DNA of 64,000 bases from Streptomyces klenkii (GTDB lineage Bacteria; Actinomycetota; Actinomycetes; Streptomycetales; Streptomycetaceae): positions 248,001 to 312,000 of the forward strand of contig NZ_RBAM01000001.1 of assembly GCF_003626645.1 (NCBI RefSeq), given 5' to 3'. How positions within the stretch are numbered: the first letter of the stretch is position 1; every line of letters starts with the position of its first letter. The translations under genes and the position numbers were made by a program. This document shows positions 1-28,275 of the stretch, in pieces. The notes under the pieces were generated by a model that worked only from the letters and a program-made list of their open reading frames with translations, made no database searches and was not told the origin of the DNA.

Positions 1-2
1 AG

Positions 3-650
3 GTCCTGCCGTGGCGCCGGCTCGTCCTGCCGGTCGCGGCGATCTCCGGCGGGCTGCTCCTGGTCAACGGCGGTGCGTCCCACGGGCGGACGGCGGACGG
101 CGACGTGACGACCGGGGTGGTGCTCGGCGTCCTCGCCTGCGTCGCCTGGTCCTACTTCGTCATCGTCAACCGCATCGCCTTGAACCGGGCCCGGCCCGCC
201 GCCGACAACGCCACGTGGACGGCCTGCATCGGCCTCGGGGCGTTCGGCGCCTCGCTGTTCCTCCTCCCGCTCGCCCGGTCCGGAGACGGCCCGTCGCCCT
301 TCTCGGACGCCGGCACACTCAGGCCGTTCCTGCTGTGGTGCGTCGCGCTGGCCGTCCTGGGCTCGTGGTGCGCGACCTGGTTCTGGAACATCGCCTCGAA
401 ACGGCTGCCCGCCACGGTCATGGGCCCCGTCATCGGCATGGAGGCGGTGTTCGGAGCGGCCTTCAACCTGATCTGGGAGGGGCGGGCGCCCACCTTCCAC
501 GAGCTCTGGGGCGGTCTCCTCGTCATCGTCGGCGTCCTGTTCGGCTCCTATCTCTTCAACCGCGCGAACACGTCGCGTGGTGACCGGGAGCCCGCCGGCC
601 GGGACGAGCAGCAGGAGCCACGGCACGGCAAGGCACCGAGCGCCCGTTGA
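3..650 (+). CDS. EamA/DMT-family membrane transporter, 3' part
   Basis: The reading frame is already open at the window edge, so the N-terminal half of the gene is missing. About 215 residues are visible. They contain several hydrophobic helices (for example LGVLACVAWSYFVIVNRIAL and the segment around FLLWCVALAVLGSWCATWFW). They end with a glycine/alanine-rich pair of helices (GPVIGMEAVFGAAFNLIWEG, then GGLLVIVGVLFGSYLF) that is typical of the second EamA repeat of drug/metabolite transporters. The short hydrophilic tail (residues after SYLFNRAN) should be cytoplasmic. The substrate cannot be read from the sequence; members export amino acids, nucleosides or drugs. It is followed 20 bp later by a convergent esterase gene, so it is not part of the NRPS operon. 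Confidence 0.8.
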   Translation, partial: VLPWRRLVLPVAAISGGLLLVNGGASHGRTADGDVTTGVVLGVLACVAWSYFVIVNRIALNRARPAADNATWTACIGLGAFGASLFLLPLARSGDGPSPFSDAGTLRPFLLWCVALAVLGSWCATWFWNIASKRLPATVMGPVIGMEAVFGAAFNLIWEGRAPTFHELWGGLLVIVGVLFGSYLFNRANTSRGDREPAGRDEQQEPRHGKAPSAR

Positions 651-669
651 ACCGCCGTCGGCCCGGTCG

Positions 670-2238
670 TTATGGACCGGTCAGCGGCAGTGCGGGGAAG
701 GCGTGGTCCTGCCAGATCAGGCGGGAGGCCTCCTCCGGGTAGGCGGTGACGGCCGGCAGGGTGTCGTAGACCTGTACGAGGCGCTGACCGGTGTCGTACG
801 CGGGCCAGCCGGGGTCGCCGTGGGTGGCGAAGGCCGTCCACGCGGCGCGCATGCGGGCGGAGAGCGCCTCCGCCTCCGGGGACGGATCCTCGCCGATCAG
901 CACGGCCGGCTGGCCGCGGTCCAGGTTGCCGAAGACGAGCGGGACGTCGAGGCCGTGGCAGGCGCCGAAGGCGCCGCCCATGCCCGGGGCGGGCCAGGCC
1001 AGCTCGTAGACGTGGGCGCGGCTGCCGGCAGCAGTCTGCGCCTCGGCGAGGCGGAGGCTCGGCATGCGGAAGAGCCAGTCGGAGTGGACCAGTTCGTACA
1101 GCTCGTCCGGGCCCGCGGCCGGATAGCCGTCGCGGTAGCGGCGGGCGCCGTCACGGCCGGGGGCGAAGGCGTCGAGTGCGGCCGTCGCCTGCTCCTGTGT
1201 CACCTGGCCGAGGAGGCCGTCGAGCGCGGTGAACAGCCGCTGTTCGTGGCGGGTGTGGCCGACGAGGAGCGGAACGCCGCGGGCTGCTCCTTCGGCCAGA
1301 GCCTGCCACGGGGTGACCGGCAGGGCATCGCCCTCGACGACCGGCGAGAACGGGATCGACCTGAGCGCCGCCCGGCCCCAGCGATCCGCCCAGTGTTCCG
1401 TCCCGGCGCCCAACTCGGCGCCGACCGCGTCACCGGCGGCGGACAGCCGGGCCGGGGACACCACGGACAGGTCGGCCACCGTGGGCTTCAGCCCCAGCTC
1501 GGCGGCGCAGGCGGCGGCGATGCCGGCAGCGAGCTCCGGCGTGAAGAACGTGCCCGGCACGCTCTGCGCGACGGCCCGGCCGAAGAGCCCGGCTGCGCGT
1601 GGCATCGCCAGCAGCGCGGCGACCGAGCCGGCGCCCGCTGACTGCCCGAAGGCCGTGACGCGGTCCGGGTCGCCGCCGAAGGCGCGGATGTTGTCCCGCA
1701 CCCACTCCAGAGCGGCGATCTGGTCGAGCAGGCCCCGGTTGGCCGGCGCCCCTTCGATCTGCCCGAAGCCCTCCAGCCCCACACGGTAGTTGAACGTCAC
1801 CACGATGACGCCGCCCTCGCGCGCCAGGCGCCCGCCGTCGTACTCGGGGAGACCGGACATGCCGATCGTGTAGGCGCCGCCCTGGATCCACACCATCACC
1901 GGCAGCCCGGCGCCCGGGCCCGGCTCGGGCGACCAGACGTTGACGGTCAGCCAGTCGTCGGCCGCCTGCCCACTGTTGCCCACCGCGTCCCGCGCCAGCG
2001 CGTCCATGCCGAAGTGACCGCCCTGCGGAGGCGGCGGCCCGTACGAGACGGCCTCCCGCACCCCGTCCCAGCCCCGTACCGGCTGCGGTGCGGCGAAACG
2101 CAGCGCGCCGACCGGCGGCTCGGCGAACGGGATGCCGCGGAAGACCGCCACGCCCGCCTCGCGGGTGCCGCGCAGCGCTCCGGCCGCCGTGCGGACTTCG
2201 GGCCGGGGTGCGGACGGGTCGGTCGCGGAGACGGACAT
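670..2238 (-). CDS. Type-B carboxylesterase (para-nitrobenzyl esterase family)
   Basis: A 522-aa serine esterase of the alpha/beta-hydrolase fold, close to the usual family length. Visible motifs are the N-terminal signature VAVFRGIPFAEPPVGALRFA, the oxyanion-hole segment GGAYTIG, the nucleophile elbow GQSAGAG (Ser in GxSxG) and a C-terminal catalytic His in GACHGLDVPLVFGN. No signal peptide is seen, so it is probably cytoplasmic. The ATG at 2238 is chosen because a purine-rich GGGGGGT stretch lies just upstream and the family signature begins about 15 residues later. An in-frame upstream ATG at 2343 would add an arginine-rich extension with no support. Substrates are likely carboxylic esters or amides. 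A role in peptide tailoring of the neighbouring NRPS product is possible but only inferred from proximity. Confidence 0.93.
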   Translation of the reverse strand: MSVSATDPSAPRPEVRTAAGALRGTREAGVAVFRGIPFAEPPVGALRFAAPQPVRGWDGVREAVSYGPPPPQGGHFGMDALARDAVGNSGQAADDWLTVNVWSPEPGPGAGLPVMVWIQGGAYTIGMSGLPEYDGGRLAREGGVIVVTFNYRVGLEGFGQIEGAPANRGLLDQIAALEWVRDNIRAFGGDPDRVTAFGQSAGAGSVAALLAMPRAAGLFGRAVAQSVPGTFFTPELAAGIAAACAAELGLKPTVADLSVVSPARLSAAGDAVGAELGAGTEHWADRWGRAALRSIPFSPVVEGDALPVTPWQALAEGAARGVPLLVGHTRHEQRLFTALDGLLGQVTQEQATAALDAFAPGRDGARRYRDGYPAAGPDELYELVHSDWLFRMPSLRLAEAQTAAGSRAHVYELAWPAPGMGGAFGACHGLDVPLVFGNLDRGQPAVLIGEDPSPEAEALSARMRAAWTAFATHGDPGWPAYDTGQRLVQVYDTLPAVTAYPEEASRLIWQDHAFPALPLTGP

Positions 2239-2468
2239 GGCTACCCCCCTGTCCGGGCGGGACGGAGCGCGATCACGAGGTTCGGTTCGCGCGGGCCCGG
2301 ACACTCCGGAGGATCCCGCCGCATCACCCTGTGCGCCACTCATTTACGGATGACCCGGACTTACGGGCGAAGGTGTCAATGGGGGGCATTCGGGCAATAG
2401 GTGCAATGGGGGGGATGGGCGGGGGATGCAAGTCGTGTGAGTGACTCGTCCGGACGGGTGGTGCATCG
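2239..2468. other. Divergent intergenic region with G-runs
   Basis: This 230-bp gap separates the divergent esterase and 2H phosphoesterase genes and should hold both promoters. Between 2408 and 2425 there are runs of seven, three and five G on the plus strand, separated by one or two bases, which could in principle fold as a G-quadruplex. No clear -10/-35 boxes or palindromic operator stood out. Confidence 0.4.
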
Positions 2469-3059
2469 ATGGTCGGCGGGGCTGGTGATGACGGCGCACT
2501 GGACGTGGCGCCGACCGCCCTGACGGCGGTCGCGTGGCTGCCGCCGCAGGAGCTCTGGCCTGCGATCCAGACCATCCGCTGGGAGCACGACCCGCAGGTG
2601 CGGCGGTGGCCGCCGCACGTGAACCTCCTGTTCGGCTTCGTGCCGGAGGAGGAGTTCGCGCGGGCCGTGCCGCTGCTGTCCGCGGGGGCGGCGGAGACCG
2701 CGGCGTTCACGGCGCGCCTGTCCGGCGTGCGGTACTTCCAGCACCGGGACTACGCAACGGTGTGGCTCGACCCGGCAGCGGCCGGCGCCGCGCCGTGGGA
2801 GCGCCTCCAGCAGGAGCTGGGGTCGCGGTTCCCGCTCTGCCGCGGGCGCGGCCACCGCTTCACCCCGCACCTGTCCCTCGGCCGCAGCCGGGAGCCGCGG
2901 CGGCTGGCCGCCGAGTGTGCCGCCCGGCTCGGGGCACTGTCGGCCGTGGTCGAGGAGGTGGTTCTGCTCTCCCGGCGCGGCGACGAGCCCATGCGGCCCA
3001 GGGCCGTGATCGCGCTGGGCACGGGCGAGGTTCGCCGGGCACCGGAGTACGAGCAGTAG
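2469..3059 (+). CDS. 2H phosphoesterase / 2'-5' RNA ligase-like protein
   Basis: A 196-aa cytoplasmic protein with the paired histidine motifs of the 2H phosphoesterase superfamily: [10 protein letters not shown] (residues around 59-68) and TPHLSLGR (around 134-141). These two HxN/HxS signatures form the active site for 2',3'-cyclic phosphate or 2'-5' linkages in RNA repair and nucleotide metabolism. The length agrees with bacterial LigT-like proteins. The ATG start has only a weak upstream GGGTGG, and a GTG six codons in is an alternative. It stands alone between a divergent esterase and the convergent mbtH gene, and nothing ties it to the NRPS. The exact substrate is not predictable. Confidence 0.85.
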   Translation: MVGGAGDDGALDVAPTALTAVAWLPPQELWPAIQTIRWEHDPQVRRWPPHVNLLFGFVPEEEFARAVPLLSAGAAETAAFTARLSGVRYFQHRDYATVWLDPAAAGAAPWERLQQELGSRFPLCRGRGHRFTPHLSLGRSREPRRLAAECAARLGALSAVVEEVVLLSRRGDEPMRPRAVIALGTGEVRRAPEYEQ

Positions 3060-3107
3060 ACGGGCAGGCGGGCAGGCGGGGAGGCAAACGGGCAGGCTCA
3101 GCCGGGC

Positions 3108-3341
3108 TTAGGCGGGATCCTTCCGGGACGCCGCCGCGTTCATCGCCTCGACGAGGCTCTTGGGACGCATGTCGGTCCAGTGCTGCTCGACGTACTCCAG
3201 GCAGGCCGCCCGGTCCTGGTCCTCCAGGGCGACGGACCAGCCGTCGGGGACGGTCGCGAAGGCGGGCCACAGCGAGTGCTGGCCCTCGTCGTTGACGAGC
3301 ACGTGGAAACGCCCGTTCTCGTCATCAAAAGGATTGGTCAT
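3108..3341 (-). CDS. MbtH-like protein, NRPS adenylation-domain chaperone
   Basis: A 77-aa MbtH-family protein, the usual size. It shows the family's start MTNPFDDE, the core [14 protein letters not shown] with its conserved SLWP and P-x-GW tryptophans, and the C-terminal WTDMRP. MbtH proteins bind adenylation domains and are needed for folding or activity of many actinomycete NRPSs. The ATG at 3341 has a good GGAAGGA ribosome binding site. An upstream in-frame start at 3467 lies inside the NRPS gene and is not needed. It sits 17 bp downstream of the reductase-ending NRPS on the same strand, so it is the last gene of the NRPS operon and presumably serves some or all six adenylation domains. 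Confidence 0.97.
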   Translation of the reverse strand: MTNPFDDENGRFHVLVNDEGQHSLWPAFATVPDGWSVALEDQDRAACLEYVEQHWTDMRPKSLVEAMNAAASRKDPA

Positions 3342-3358
3342 GTCCTGTCCTTCCTCGA

Positions 3359-6300
3359 TCAGCCGCGGGCTGTTGAGCGGGCTGTTGATGCCGGCGCCGG
3401 GAGGAATCCCGAGCCGACGAAATACCGGACGTACGTGGCGATCAGGTCGTCGCCGACGACGGGGCACGCTATGCCGGAGCCGGTGAGAGCGCGCTCCGTG
3501 TTGCCCCGGTCGTAGCGCGGGCTGGCGGTGCCGACTTGCAGCCCCTGCGCCAGCAGGGCGGCCGGGGCCAGCGAGGACTGTCCGTCAGCGGCGCTGAGGA
3601 GCGCGTGTTTCCACTCCTCGTAGGACAGGCTCGCCACGTCGTAGCCGACCTTCCGAAGGCAGTCGATCAACGCGTCGAAGCCCAGCGGCTCCGGATTGGT
3701 CACGTGAAAGACCTTGCCCTCCGACTCCGGCTGCCGGCCGAGGTGCACGATCGCCCCGGCCACGTGGTCGACCGGCACGAGGTCGACGTCGAAGCGCATC
3801 CCTTCCCGTACGGTCCGGTCCGGTCCGGCACGCAGCTCGATGATCGCTCGTACCATCGTCCACAGCGCGTCCCCCGTCGTACAGGCGCCCGTGCCGGTGT
3901 GCCCGCTCACCCGGCTCGGCCGGTAGATCACGGTGGGAACGCCCCGTTCCCTTGCCGCTCGCACCAACTCCTCGGCCACCCATTTCGTGGCGACGTAGCC
4001 GTTCGACGCCACGGAGTCCGGCGCGACGCGGCGGTCCTCCCGGACGAGGTCCGGAGTCCGGTCCCGCCCGACCGCGGCGGCGGAGCTGGAGACGTAGTGC
4101 AAGGGTTTGACCTGCGCGGTGGCGGCCAGGCGTATGACTTCCCGCGTGCCCAGGACGTTGGCCGCCTTCAGCCGCGCGTACGAGTCGACGATGTTCACCC
4201 GCGCGCCGTTGTGGTAGATGACGTCGATGCGGTCCGCCAGCAGGGCGAACCGTTCCCCGGTCAGGCCGAGCAGCGGCTTCTCCAGGTCTCCCGCGACGGG
4301 GACGATCCGCCCGCGCAGGGTCTCGTCCCACAGCCGGTACGCGGCCAGGGCGCTGCGCAGCCGCTCGCCGGCCTCTTCGTCGTCCGCCGCTCGCACCAGG
4401 CACCACACGTCGGCTTCCGTCCGGTCCAGGAGCTCGCGGAGGAGGAAGCAGCCGAGGAATCCGGTGGCGCCGGTGAGGAGGACGTGCCCGGGCGCACTGT
4501 TCACCCGGGGGTCCGCGGGCCGGCAGCCCTCGGTCGTGATCGCCGGATCGAGCACCGCTTCGGCACGGAAGTCGACGCTGTCCGCCAAGTCGGCAGGGGG
4601 CCGCGAGGCGGCATCGACGGCCGCTGCCAGCCCGGCGACGGTGGGCGACTGGAAGAAGGCGCGGACCGGCAACTCGACGCCGCACACCGACCGGACCCGG
4701 TTGATCAACCGGGTGGCGAGAAGCGAGTGGCCGCCCAGCGCGAAGAAGTCGTCGTCGACACCGACCTCCGGCTGTTGCAGCACCTCGGCGAACAGGCCGG
4801 CCAGGACCTCCTCCCGGGAGTTCCTGGGCGCCCCGCCGGCGTCCGGCGCGCCCGCCTCGGGCGCCGGCAGGGCGTCCCGGTCCAGCTTTCCGTTGGAGGT
4901 CAGCGGCAGGGCTTCGAGTTCGAGTGCGACGGCGGGAAGCATGTAGTCCGGCAGCAGTGCCGCCAGGTGCCGGCGCAGCTCGGCGACCTGCACCCGCCGC
5001 CCCGGCCGGGGCACCACGTATGCCACCAGACGCGTCTCGCCCGGTCGGTCCTCCCGTGCTACTACGGCGGCCTGGCCGACGTCCGCGTGCCGGCCGATCG
5101 CCGCCTCGATCTCGCCGGGCTCGATGCGGAATCCGCGGACCTTGACCTGCCGGTCCGCCCGGCCGACGTACTCCAGGCGGCCGGCGAAGTCCCACCGCGC
5201 CAGGTCCCCGGTGCGGTACATCCGCGTGCCCGGGCCGCCGAACGGATTCGCCACGAACCGCCCGGCGGTCACCCCCGGGCGCCGAAGATAGCCCCGAGCC
5301 AGTTGCGCACCGGCCACGTACAGCTCACCCACCACACCCGGTGGAACCAGTCGCAGGCCCGAGTCCAGCACGTACGCCTCGATGTCCCGGATCGGCCGGC
5401 CGATCGGTGCCGCCGCCGGCCATTCCACTTCCTCTCCCGGCAGGGTGAACGCGGTCACCACGTGTGTCTCGGCCGGGCCGTAGTGGTTGTGCAACCGGCG
5501 CCGTACGCCCCGGTGGAAGCGGCGGACCGGCTCACTCAACCGCAGCGCCTCACCGGCCTGGGCCATGTCCACCAGCGCCGGCAGCGTCTCGCCGCTCTCG
5601 GTAGCGGCCTCACACAGCGCCTCGATCACCAGGCTCGGTGCGAACAGCTTGCCGACCTCGTACCGCCGCAACCACGCCACGAACGCCGCTGCGTCACGGC
5701 GGACGTCCTCCGGGGGAATCACCAGGCACGCGCCGGACACCAGCGTCGACAGGATCTCCTGGACCGACACGTCGAAACTCATCGCGGTGAACTGTGCGAC
5801 CCGTGATCCGGGGCCGGTCGGCATCGCTGAGGCGTGCCACGCCAGCAGGTTCGCCAACGCGCCGCCGGACATCATGACGCCCTTCGGGCGTCCCGTTGAT
5901 CCCGACGTGTAGATCACGTAGGCCAGTTGCTCCGGTGACAGCGGTGCCGGACGAGCCGCGTCGGTGAGGTCAGCGCCGTCCTCCCGGTCGAGGCCGAGGT
6001 CGAGCTCGTCGACCAGTACCGATGGGACGTCGCCCGGGTCAGGCAGGAGGGGCGCGGTCGCGGCGTCGGAGAGCACGTACGCGGGCCGGGCATCGGCCAG
6101 CATGAACGCGATCCGCTCCGCCGGATACTCCGGATCCACCGGCAGGTACACGCCGCCCGCCTTCAGCACGGCCAGCAGGCCGACCACCACCCGCACCGAC
6201 CGCGGCAGCGCCACGGCGACCACCCGGTCGGGACCGACACCACGCCGGACCAGCACGCGAGCGAGCCGATTCGCCCGCGCATTCAGCTCCGCGTACGAGA

Positions 6301-9300
6301 TCTCGGCCCCGTCGTGCAGCACGGCAACGGCGTGAGGGGTCTTTCGTGCCTGAGCCTCGAACAACCCGGGGAGCAACGGTGGGGGCGCTTCGGCGCTGCC
6401 GCGCCTCGGCAGGAGACGGTCCCGCTCCCCGGCGGTCAGCAGATCGACGCGGCCGATGGGCTGCTCCGGGTGGGTGACCACCGCCTCCAGCAACAGGCGC
6501 AGCCGGGTCACGACGGCCTCGGCCGCGTCCCGCTCCACCAGATCCGGCCGGTACTGCAAGCGCAGCCGCAGGCCGCGACCGGGAATCACGGCGAGGCTGA
6601 AGGGATAGTGCGTTCCGTCGGCGGCCTCGATGTCCACCAGCCGCAAGGCGGGAGCGGTCTTCTCCAGTGCCCCGGTGTCGACCGGATAGCTCTCGAAGAC
6701 GGTGGTGGTGTCGAACAGCTTGCGTGCACCGGCCAGCTGCTGGATCTCGGCCAACCCCAGGTGCTGGTGCTCCAGCAGTGCCGACTGCTCTTCTTGCAGC
6801 CGGGTCAGCATCTCCGCCCACGACTCGGTCTCGTCCCAGCGCACCCGTACGGGCAAGGTGTTGATGAACAGTCCCACCATGTCCTCGACACCGGCGACCT
6901 CCGGCGGGCGGCCGGAGACCGTGGCGCCGAAGACCACGTCCTGCCGGTCGAGCAGGCGCCCCAGAAGGGCTCCCCAGGCTCCCTGGACAACGGTGTTCGG
7001 CGTCAGCTCGTGCCGGCGGGCCCACCTCATCAACGCCGTGGTCAGCGTCTCCGGCAGCTCACCCGTCACCTCGGCGGGCAGGACTGCGCCACGGGAAGAG
7101 CTCACCGGGGCCAGCAGGGTGGGCTCTTCCATGCCGTTCAGCGCTTCTTGCCAGGCTTTCCCGGCCGCGTCGCGGTCCCGGCCCGCGAGCCAGGTGAGGT
7201 AGTTCCGGTAGGGGGTGGGGGCGGGGAGGGCGGTGTCGTCTCCGTTGTGGGAGTAGAGGGCGAAGAGCTCGCGCATGAGGACGGGGAGTGACCAGCCGTC
7301 GAGGAGCAGGTGGTGGTGGGTGAAGAGGAGGCGGTGGTCGGCGGGGCCCGTGCGGATGAGGGTGAAGCGGAGGAGCGGGGGGCGGGTCGGGTCGAAGCGC
7401 CGGGCGCGGTCCTCGGCGAGCAGCCGGGCCAGTTCCGCTTCGTGGTCGCCCTCCTGGTCGCCGTCGCTTGGGCCGTCGCCGTACAGGTCCACTTCGCGCC
7501 AGGGCAACGCCACCTCGCGGGGAATCACCTGCACCGGGCGATCCGCGTCCTCCTGCCGGAAACCGGCTCGCAGATTCGGGTGCCGACGCAACAAGGCGGC
7601 CAGCGAAGCCCGCAACGCCGTCACGTCGAGCTGTCCGTGGAGATGGAGCATCAGCTGGACGGTGTAGACATCCGGCGTCTGCTCGTCGAATGCGGAGTGG
7701 AAGAGCAGGCCTTCCTGCAACGGTGAGAGCGGCAGGATGTCCTCAAGTGCTGACGCTTCCGTCCGGGAGGCGGTCAGACGGTCGAGCTGGTGCTGCGTCA
7801 GTGAGACGAGCGGCACGTCGGAAGGTGTCCAGCCTCCTGCACCGGGGCGGCGGGTGTGAGTGACGAGAGCGTCGAGTGCTTGTGACCACAGGCCGGTCAG
7901 TTCATGGATGTCGGCTTCGGACAGCGCCTGTTCGGTCCATGTCCAGGAGGCTACGAGCTCGGGTCCGTCGGCGCTTTCCCGGGCCAGGACGTTGATGTCG
8001 AGGTGGTGTGCGGGTCCCGGCATGGTGACGTCGGCCGGATCGAGGAGGGCGTCGGCTTCTTCGGCTACGGTCCACTCTCCGGTGTCGGCCGCGGAGAATC
8101 GTCCCAGATAGTTGAATCCCACCTGTGGGGCGGCCAGGCGCGACAACCGTGTGCGGGCTTCCGGATTGAGGTAGCGGGCGAGCCCGTATCCGATGCCGTG
8201 GTCCGGGACGGCCCGGAGCTGTTCCTTGACGGCTTTGAGTGCCTGGCCGGCGGCTTGTCCTCCGGCCAGCGCCTGTTCGAGGTCGATGTCGCGGAGGTCG
8301 ACCCGTACGGGGAACAGGCTCGTGAACCAACCCACCGTGCGCGACACATCAACGCCGGGGAGGAATTCATCCCGGCCGTGTGCCTCCAGATCCACCAGCA
8401 GTGCCGCCGCAGCCCCTGGCTTTCCGCGCTGTTGATGCCAGTTCAGGAGCGCTACTGCCAGGGCCGTCAGCAGGACGTCGTTGACGCCGGCGCGGAATGC
8501 GGCCGGTACGTCCGTCAGCAATGACGCCGCCCGTTCCGGCGGAATGGTGATGACCAGCGACCGCGGCGTGTCGCTCTCCTGCGGCGGCCGGTCGGCCAGC
8601 GTCACGCCGGGACTGCCGAGGGTCTGTTCCCACCAGGCTGCTTCGGCGGCTCGCTTCGGCTCCTGAGCGTGTTCCACCAGCAGCTCGGCCCACCGGCGGA
8701 ATGACGTCGGCACGGGAGCCGGGTTCACTGCCTGACCCGCGGCGACGGCGGTTGCGGCAGAGGCCAGATCCGGCAGCAGAATGCGCCAGGACACCCCGTC
8801 CACCACGAAGTGGTGCAGTACCAGCAGCAACCGGCCCGGACGGGCTGCCCCGGAGTCGAACCACACCGCCTGCACCATCACCCCCTCACTGGGGGCCAAC
8901 CGCCGTACGGCCGCGGCACCCTCGGCAGCAATCGCCGTGCGGAGCGCTGCACCTTCGAGCCCGGCTATGTCTACGCGGCGGATGCATGAGCTTGCCGTGA
9001 TGGTGCCGCGCGGGGCGATCTCCAGCTGCCACTCGCTGCTGCCGGGGCGCCTGATCAGCCTCATCCGCAGCGCGTCGTGGTGATCCAGCGCCGCCTGCAA
9101 TACCGCGGTGAGGCGAGCCGTGCCGAGGCCGCCGCCGGGAACGTTCAGGAGCACCGTCTGGTGGAACTGGTCGAGCGCACCTCCGCGCTCCCGCAGCCGG
9201 TGCATGATCGGGGTCATCGGCAGCCGGCCGATGCCCGCATCAGGCGCCTCGCTGCCGGCTCCGCTCTCCCCGCCCGCCGTCGCGGCCAGGGCCAGAGAAG

Positions 9301-12300
9301 CGGGAGTCCTGTGCTGGAACACGTCACGAAGGGAGACGATCAGCCCAGCGGCGCGCGCTTTAGACACGAGCTGGATGGACATGATGCTGTCGCCGCCCAG
9401 CTCGAAGAAGTTGTCGTCGGCGCCCACGGCGGGGAGGCCCAGCACTTGGGCGAAGAGGGTGCAGAGGAGCTCCTCCCGGGGTGTGCGCGGAGCGCGCGTC
9501 CTGGACACCTCGGCGGGTCCGGGGGCCGGCAACGCCGCCCGGTTCAGCTTCCCGTTCGGCAGCAGAGGGAGCTCATCCAGCAGGACGAACATCGCCGGCA
9601 CCATGTATTCCGGCAGGGCGCGTCGGGCGAAGTCCCGCAAGTCCGCGCCGTCTACGGTTGATCCGGGTGCCGGTACGACGTACGCCACGAGACGTTTCCC
9701 GGACGGCCCGTGTTCCTGGGGGACCACGACAGCCCGTGCGACACCGGAATAGCGGCAGAGGACGGCCTCGATCTCACTCGGCTCGATGCGGTAGCCCCGC
9801 ACCTTCACCTGATCGTCGGCCCGGCCTACGAACGCCAGCTCACCCTCGGGTGTCCAGCGGACCAGATCCCCGGTGCGGTACATCCGTGAGCCCGCCGGGC
9901 CGAACGGATCCGCCACGAACCGCTCGGCGGTCAGACCAGGGCGATTCACGTACCCCCTCGCGACCCCCGCCCCGGCCACATACAGCTCACCCACCACGCC
10001 CGGCGGCACCAATCGCAGACCGCCGTCCAGTACGTACACCCGCGTGTTCCGCAGCGGTCGGCCGATGGGCACGACTCCCGGCGGAAGCGCGGCCCCCGGC
10101 TCGATCCGGTATTGGGTACAGCTGACGGTGGTCTCGGTCGGACCGTAGACGTTGAAGACCGTTGCCGACGGATTCCGGCGCCGCCACTCGTCGAGCGGCT
10201 CGCTCAGCAGTGCCTCACCGGCGAGGAGCAGTTCCTCCGTCGGTGAGAACTCCGAGGGCAGCGAATTCAGCAGGGCCAGGTGGCTCGGCGTGCCCTTGAG
10301 GAACGTGGGCCGGGCCCCCGCGAACCCCTCCCCGGGCGGCGAGCCCTCCTCCAGCGCCGCGAGGTGAACGCAGCCACCGGTCAGCAGAGGGACGAACAGG
10401 GCCGTGACGGTCATGTCGAAAGCCGTCGAGGAGTGCAGCAGCGCCGTTCCGCGCGCACTCGGATAGGCGGAACAAGCCCACGCCAGATAGTCAGCGAGCG
10501 ACCGGTGCTCCACCGCAACGCCTTTGGGGACGCCGGTGGAACCGGAGGTGTAGATGACATAGGCCGGGTTGGCCGGCGACAGGGGGGCGACACGGTCGCC
10601 GTCGTCAGGATTCACATCCGGGTAACGGCTCACGTCGCAGGCCATTGCGTCGGCCATTGCACCCGCCATTGCGTCGGCATCCAGGACAACCGCGGGGCGA
10701 ATGTCGCCGAGCATGAGCGAGACGCGTTCGGACGGGTGCGCCGGATCCACCGGCAGATACGCCGCCCCGGCCTTGAGCACCGCAAGCAATGCCACCAGCA
10801 GTCCGGCCGACCGCGGCAGCATCACGGCGACGACGTCTTCCGGGCCGGCTCCTTGCGCGATCAAGCGATACGCGAGCCGATTCGCGCGGGCGTTGAGCTC
10901 CGCATAGGACAGGATGATGCCCTCGAAGAGCACGGCCGGCCTGTCGGGCGTACGGGCCACCTGCTCCTGGAACAACTCCGGCAGGCTCGCCCGCGCTGCC
11001 GGGCGCGCCGTGTCGTTCCACTCCACCACCAGCCGATGCCGCTCTTCGGCGGTCAGAATGTCGCTCCGCCCGACGAGGCGCCCGGGATCGGCGACGACTG
11101 TTTCCAGGAGCAGGCGAAGCCGCGCCGCAATCGCCTCGACCGCCTCTCGATCCAGCAGATCCGGCCGGTATTTCAAGCGCAGGTGCAGCCGGCGTCCGGG
11201 GATCACCGCGAGGCTGAGCGGGTAGTGGGTGCCGTCGCTCGCGTTGATGTTCAGCACCCGCAGACCGGATGCTGTCTTCTGCAATGCCGAGGCATCCAGG
11301 GGATAGTTCTCGAAGACGGTCGTGGTGTCGAACAACTCCCGCATTCCCGTCAGCTGCTGGATCTCGGTCAGGCCCAGATGCCGGTGCTCCAGCAGCCTCG
11401 ACTGCTCGCTCTGCAACCGGGTCAGCATGCTCGCCCACGAGTCGGCTTCGTCCCAGCGCACCCGTACGGGCAAGGTGTTGATGAACAGCCCCACCATGTC
11501 CTCGATACCGGTGACCTCCGGGTCACGACCCGAGACCACACCTCCGAAGGCCACGTCATTCCGGCCGAGCAGACGCCCCAGCAGGACTCCCCACACCCCC
11601 TGGACAACGGTGTTGAGCGTCAGGCCGTGGCCGCGCGCCGTCACCGCCAACGCCGATGTCGGCTCTTCCGGCAGCGCAACGGACAACACTTCCGGAGTCA
11701 CCGAGGAATGGCTTCGGCGGGCCGTGGCCAGCAGCGTGGGTTCTTCTATCCCGGCCAGTGCTTCTCGCCAGGCCTTTGTAGCCGCGTCGCGGTCCTGGTG
11801 CGCGAGCCAGGTGAGGTAATTCCGGTAGGGGACAGGGGTGGGGAGCGCCGAGTCGTCGTCTCCGTCGCCGGAATAGAGCGCGAACAGTTCCCGCATGAGG
11901 ATGGGCAGTGACCAGCCGTCGAGGAGAAGGTGATGGTGGGTGAAGACGAGGCGGTGCTGAGCGGGTCCCGTGCGGATGAGGGTGAAGCGGAGGAGCGGGG
12001 GGCGGACCGGGTCGAAACGCCGGGCACGGTCCTCGGCCAGCAGCCGGGCCAGCTCCGGCTCCTGATCGCTCACCCTCTCGCTCACGTCCACCTCGCGCCA
12101 GGGCAACTCCACCTCGCGCGGAATCACCTGCACCGGCCGTCCTTCGCCGCGCTGCCGGAAGGCCGCCCGTAGATTCGCGTGCCGGCGGAGCAAGCCTTCC
12201 GCGGCCTTGCGCAAAGCACGGGTATCCAGCGGGCCCTCGAAGTCGAAGGCCACTTGCACCGCGTAGGCGTCAGGGGTGCGGGCATCGTAGACCGCGTGAA

Positions 12301-12357
12301 AGAGCAGCCCCTCTTGCAGCGGCGAGAGCGGAAGGATGTCCTGTAGTCCCGGCTTCC

Positions 12358-12361
<4 letters not shown>
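3359..12361 (-). CDS. Nonribosomal peptide synthetase, C-A-T-E-C-A-T-R, reductive release
   Basis: A 3000-aa synthetase carrying modules 5 and 6. Approximate order: C (1-440, HHLLLDGWS), A5 (458-960, [11 protein letters not shown] near 603), T (GGDSI near 990), E (1045-1530, HHFVVDGVS), C (from 1542, HHLLLDGWS), A6 (1997-2480, [11 protein letters not shown] near 2152), T (GGHSL near 2545), thioester reductase R (from about 2620: LTGATGFLG nucleotide-binding loop, [15 protein letters not shown] catalytic Tyr/Lys). There is no thioesterase. Specificity residues read by eye are DMTKLAVVSK for A5 (partly like Asp/Asn codes, not assigned) and DVQLAAHVVK for A6 (proline-like). Both C domains begin [13 protein letters not shown], the style used after epimerised residues. 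The ATG at 12361 overlaps the upstream NRPS stop as ATGA, so the two are translationally coupled. The R domain should free the peptide as an aldehyde, or an alcohol after two reductions. Confidence 0.95.

Positions 12362-28275
<15,914 letters not shown>

Noticed and set aside
2408-2425. G-runs as a regulatory G-quadruplex
   Set aside because: The runs fit the pattern, but G-rich tracts are common at this base composition and nothing else supports a role.
3536-5806. A 756-codon plus-strand open frame inside the second NRPS
   Set aside because: Shadow frame opposite the A6-T-R part of the NRPS, with no recognisable protein signature.
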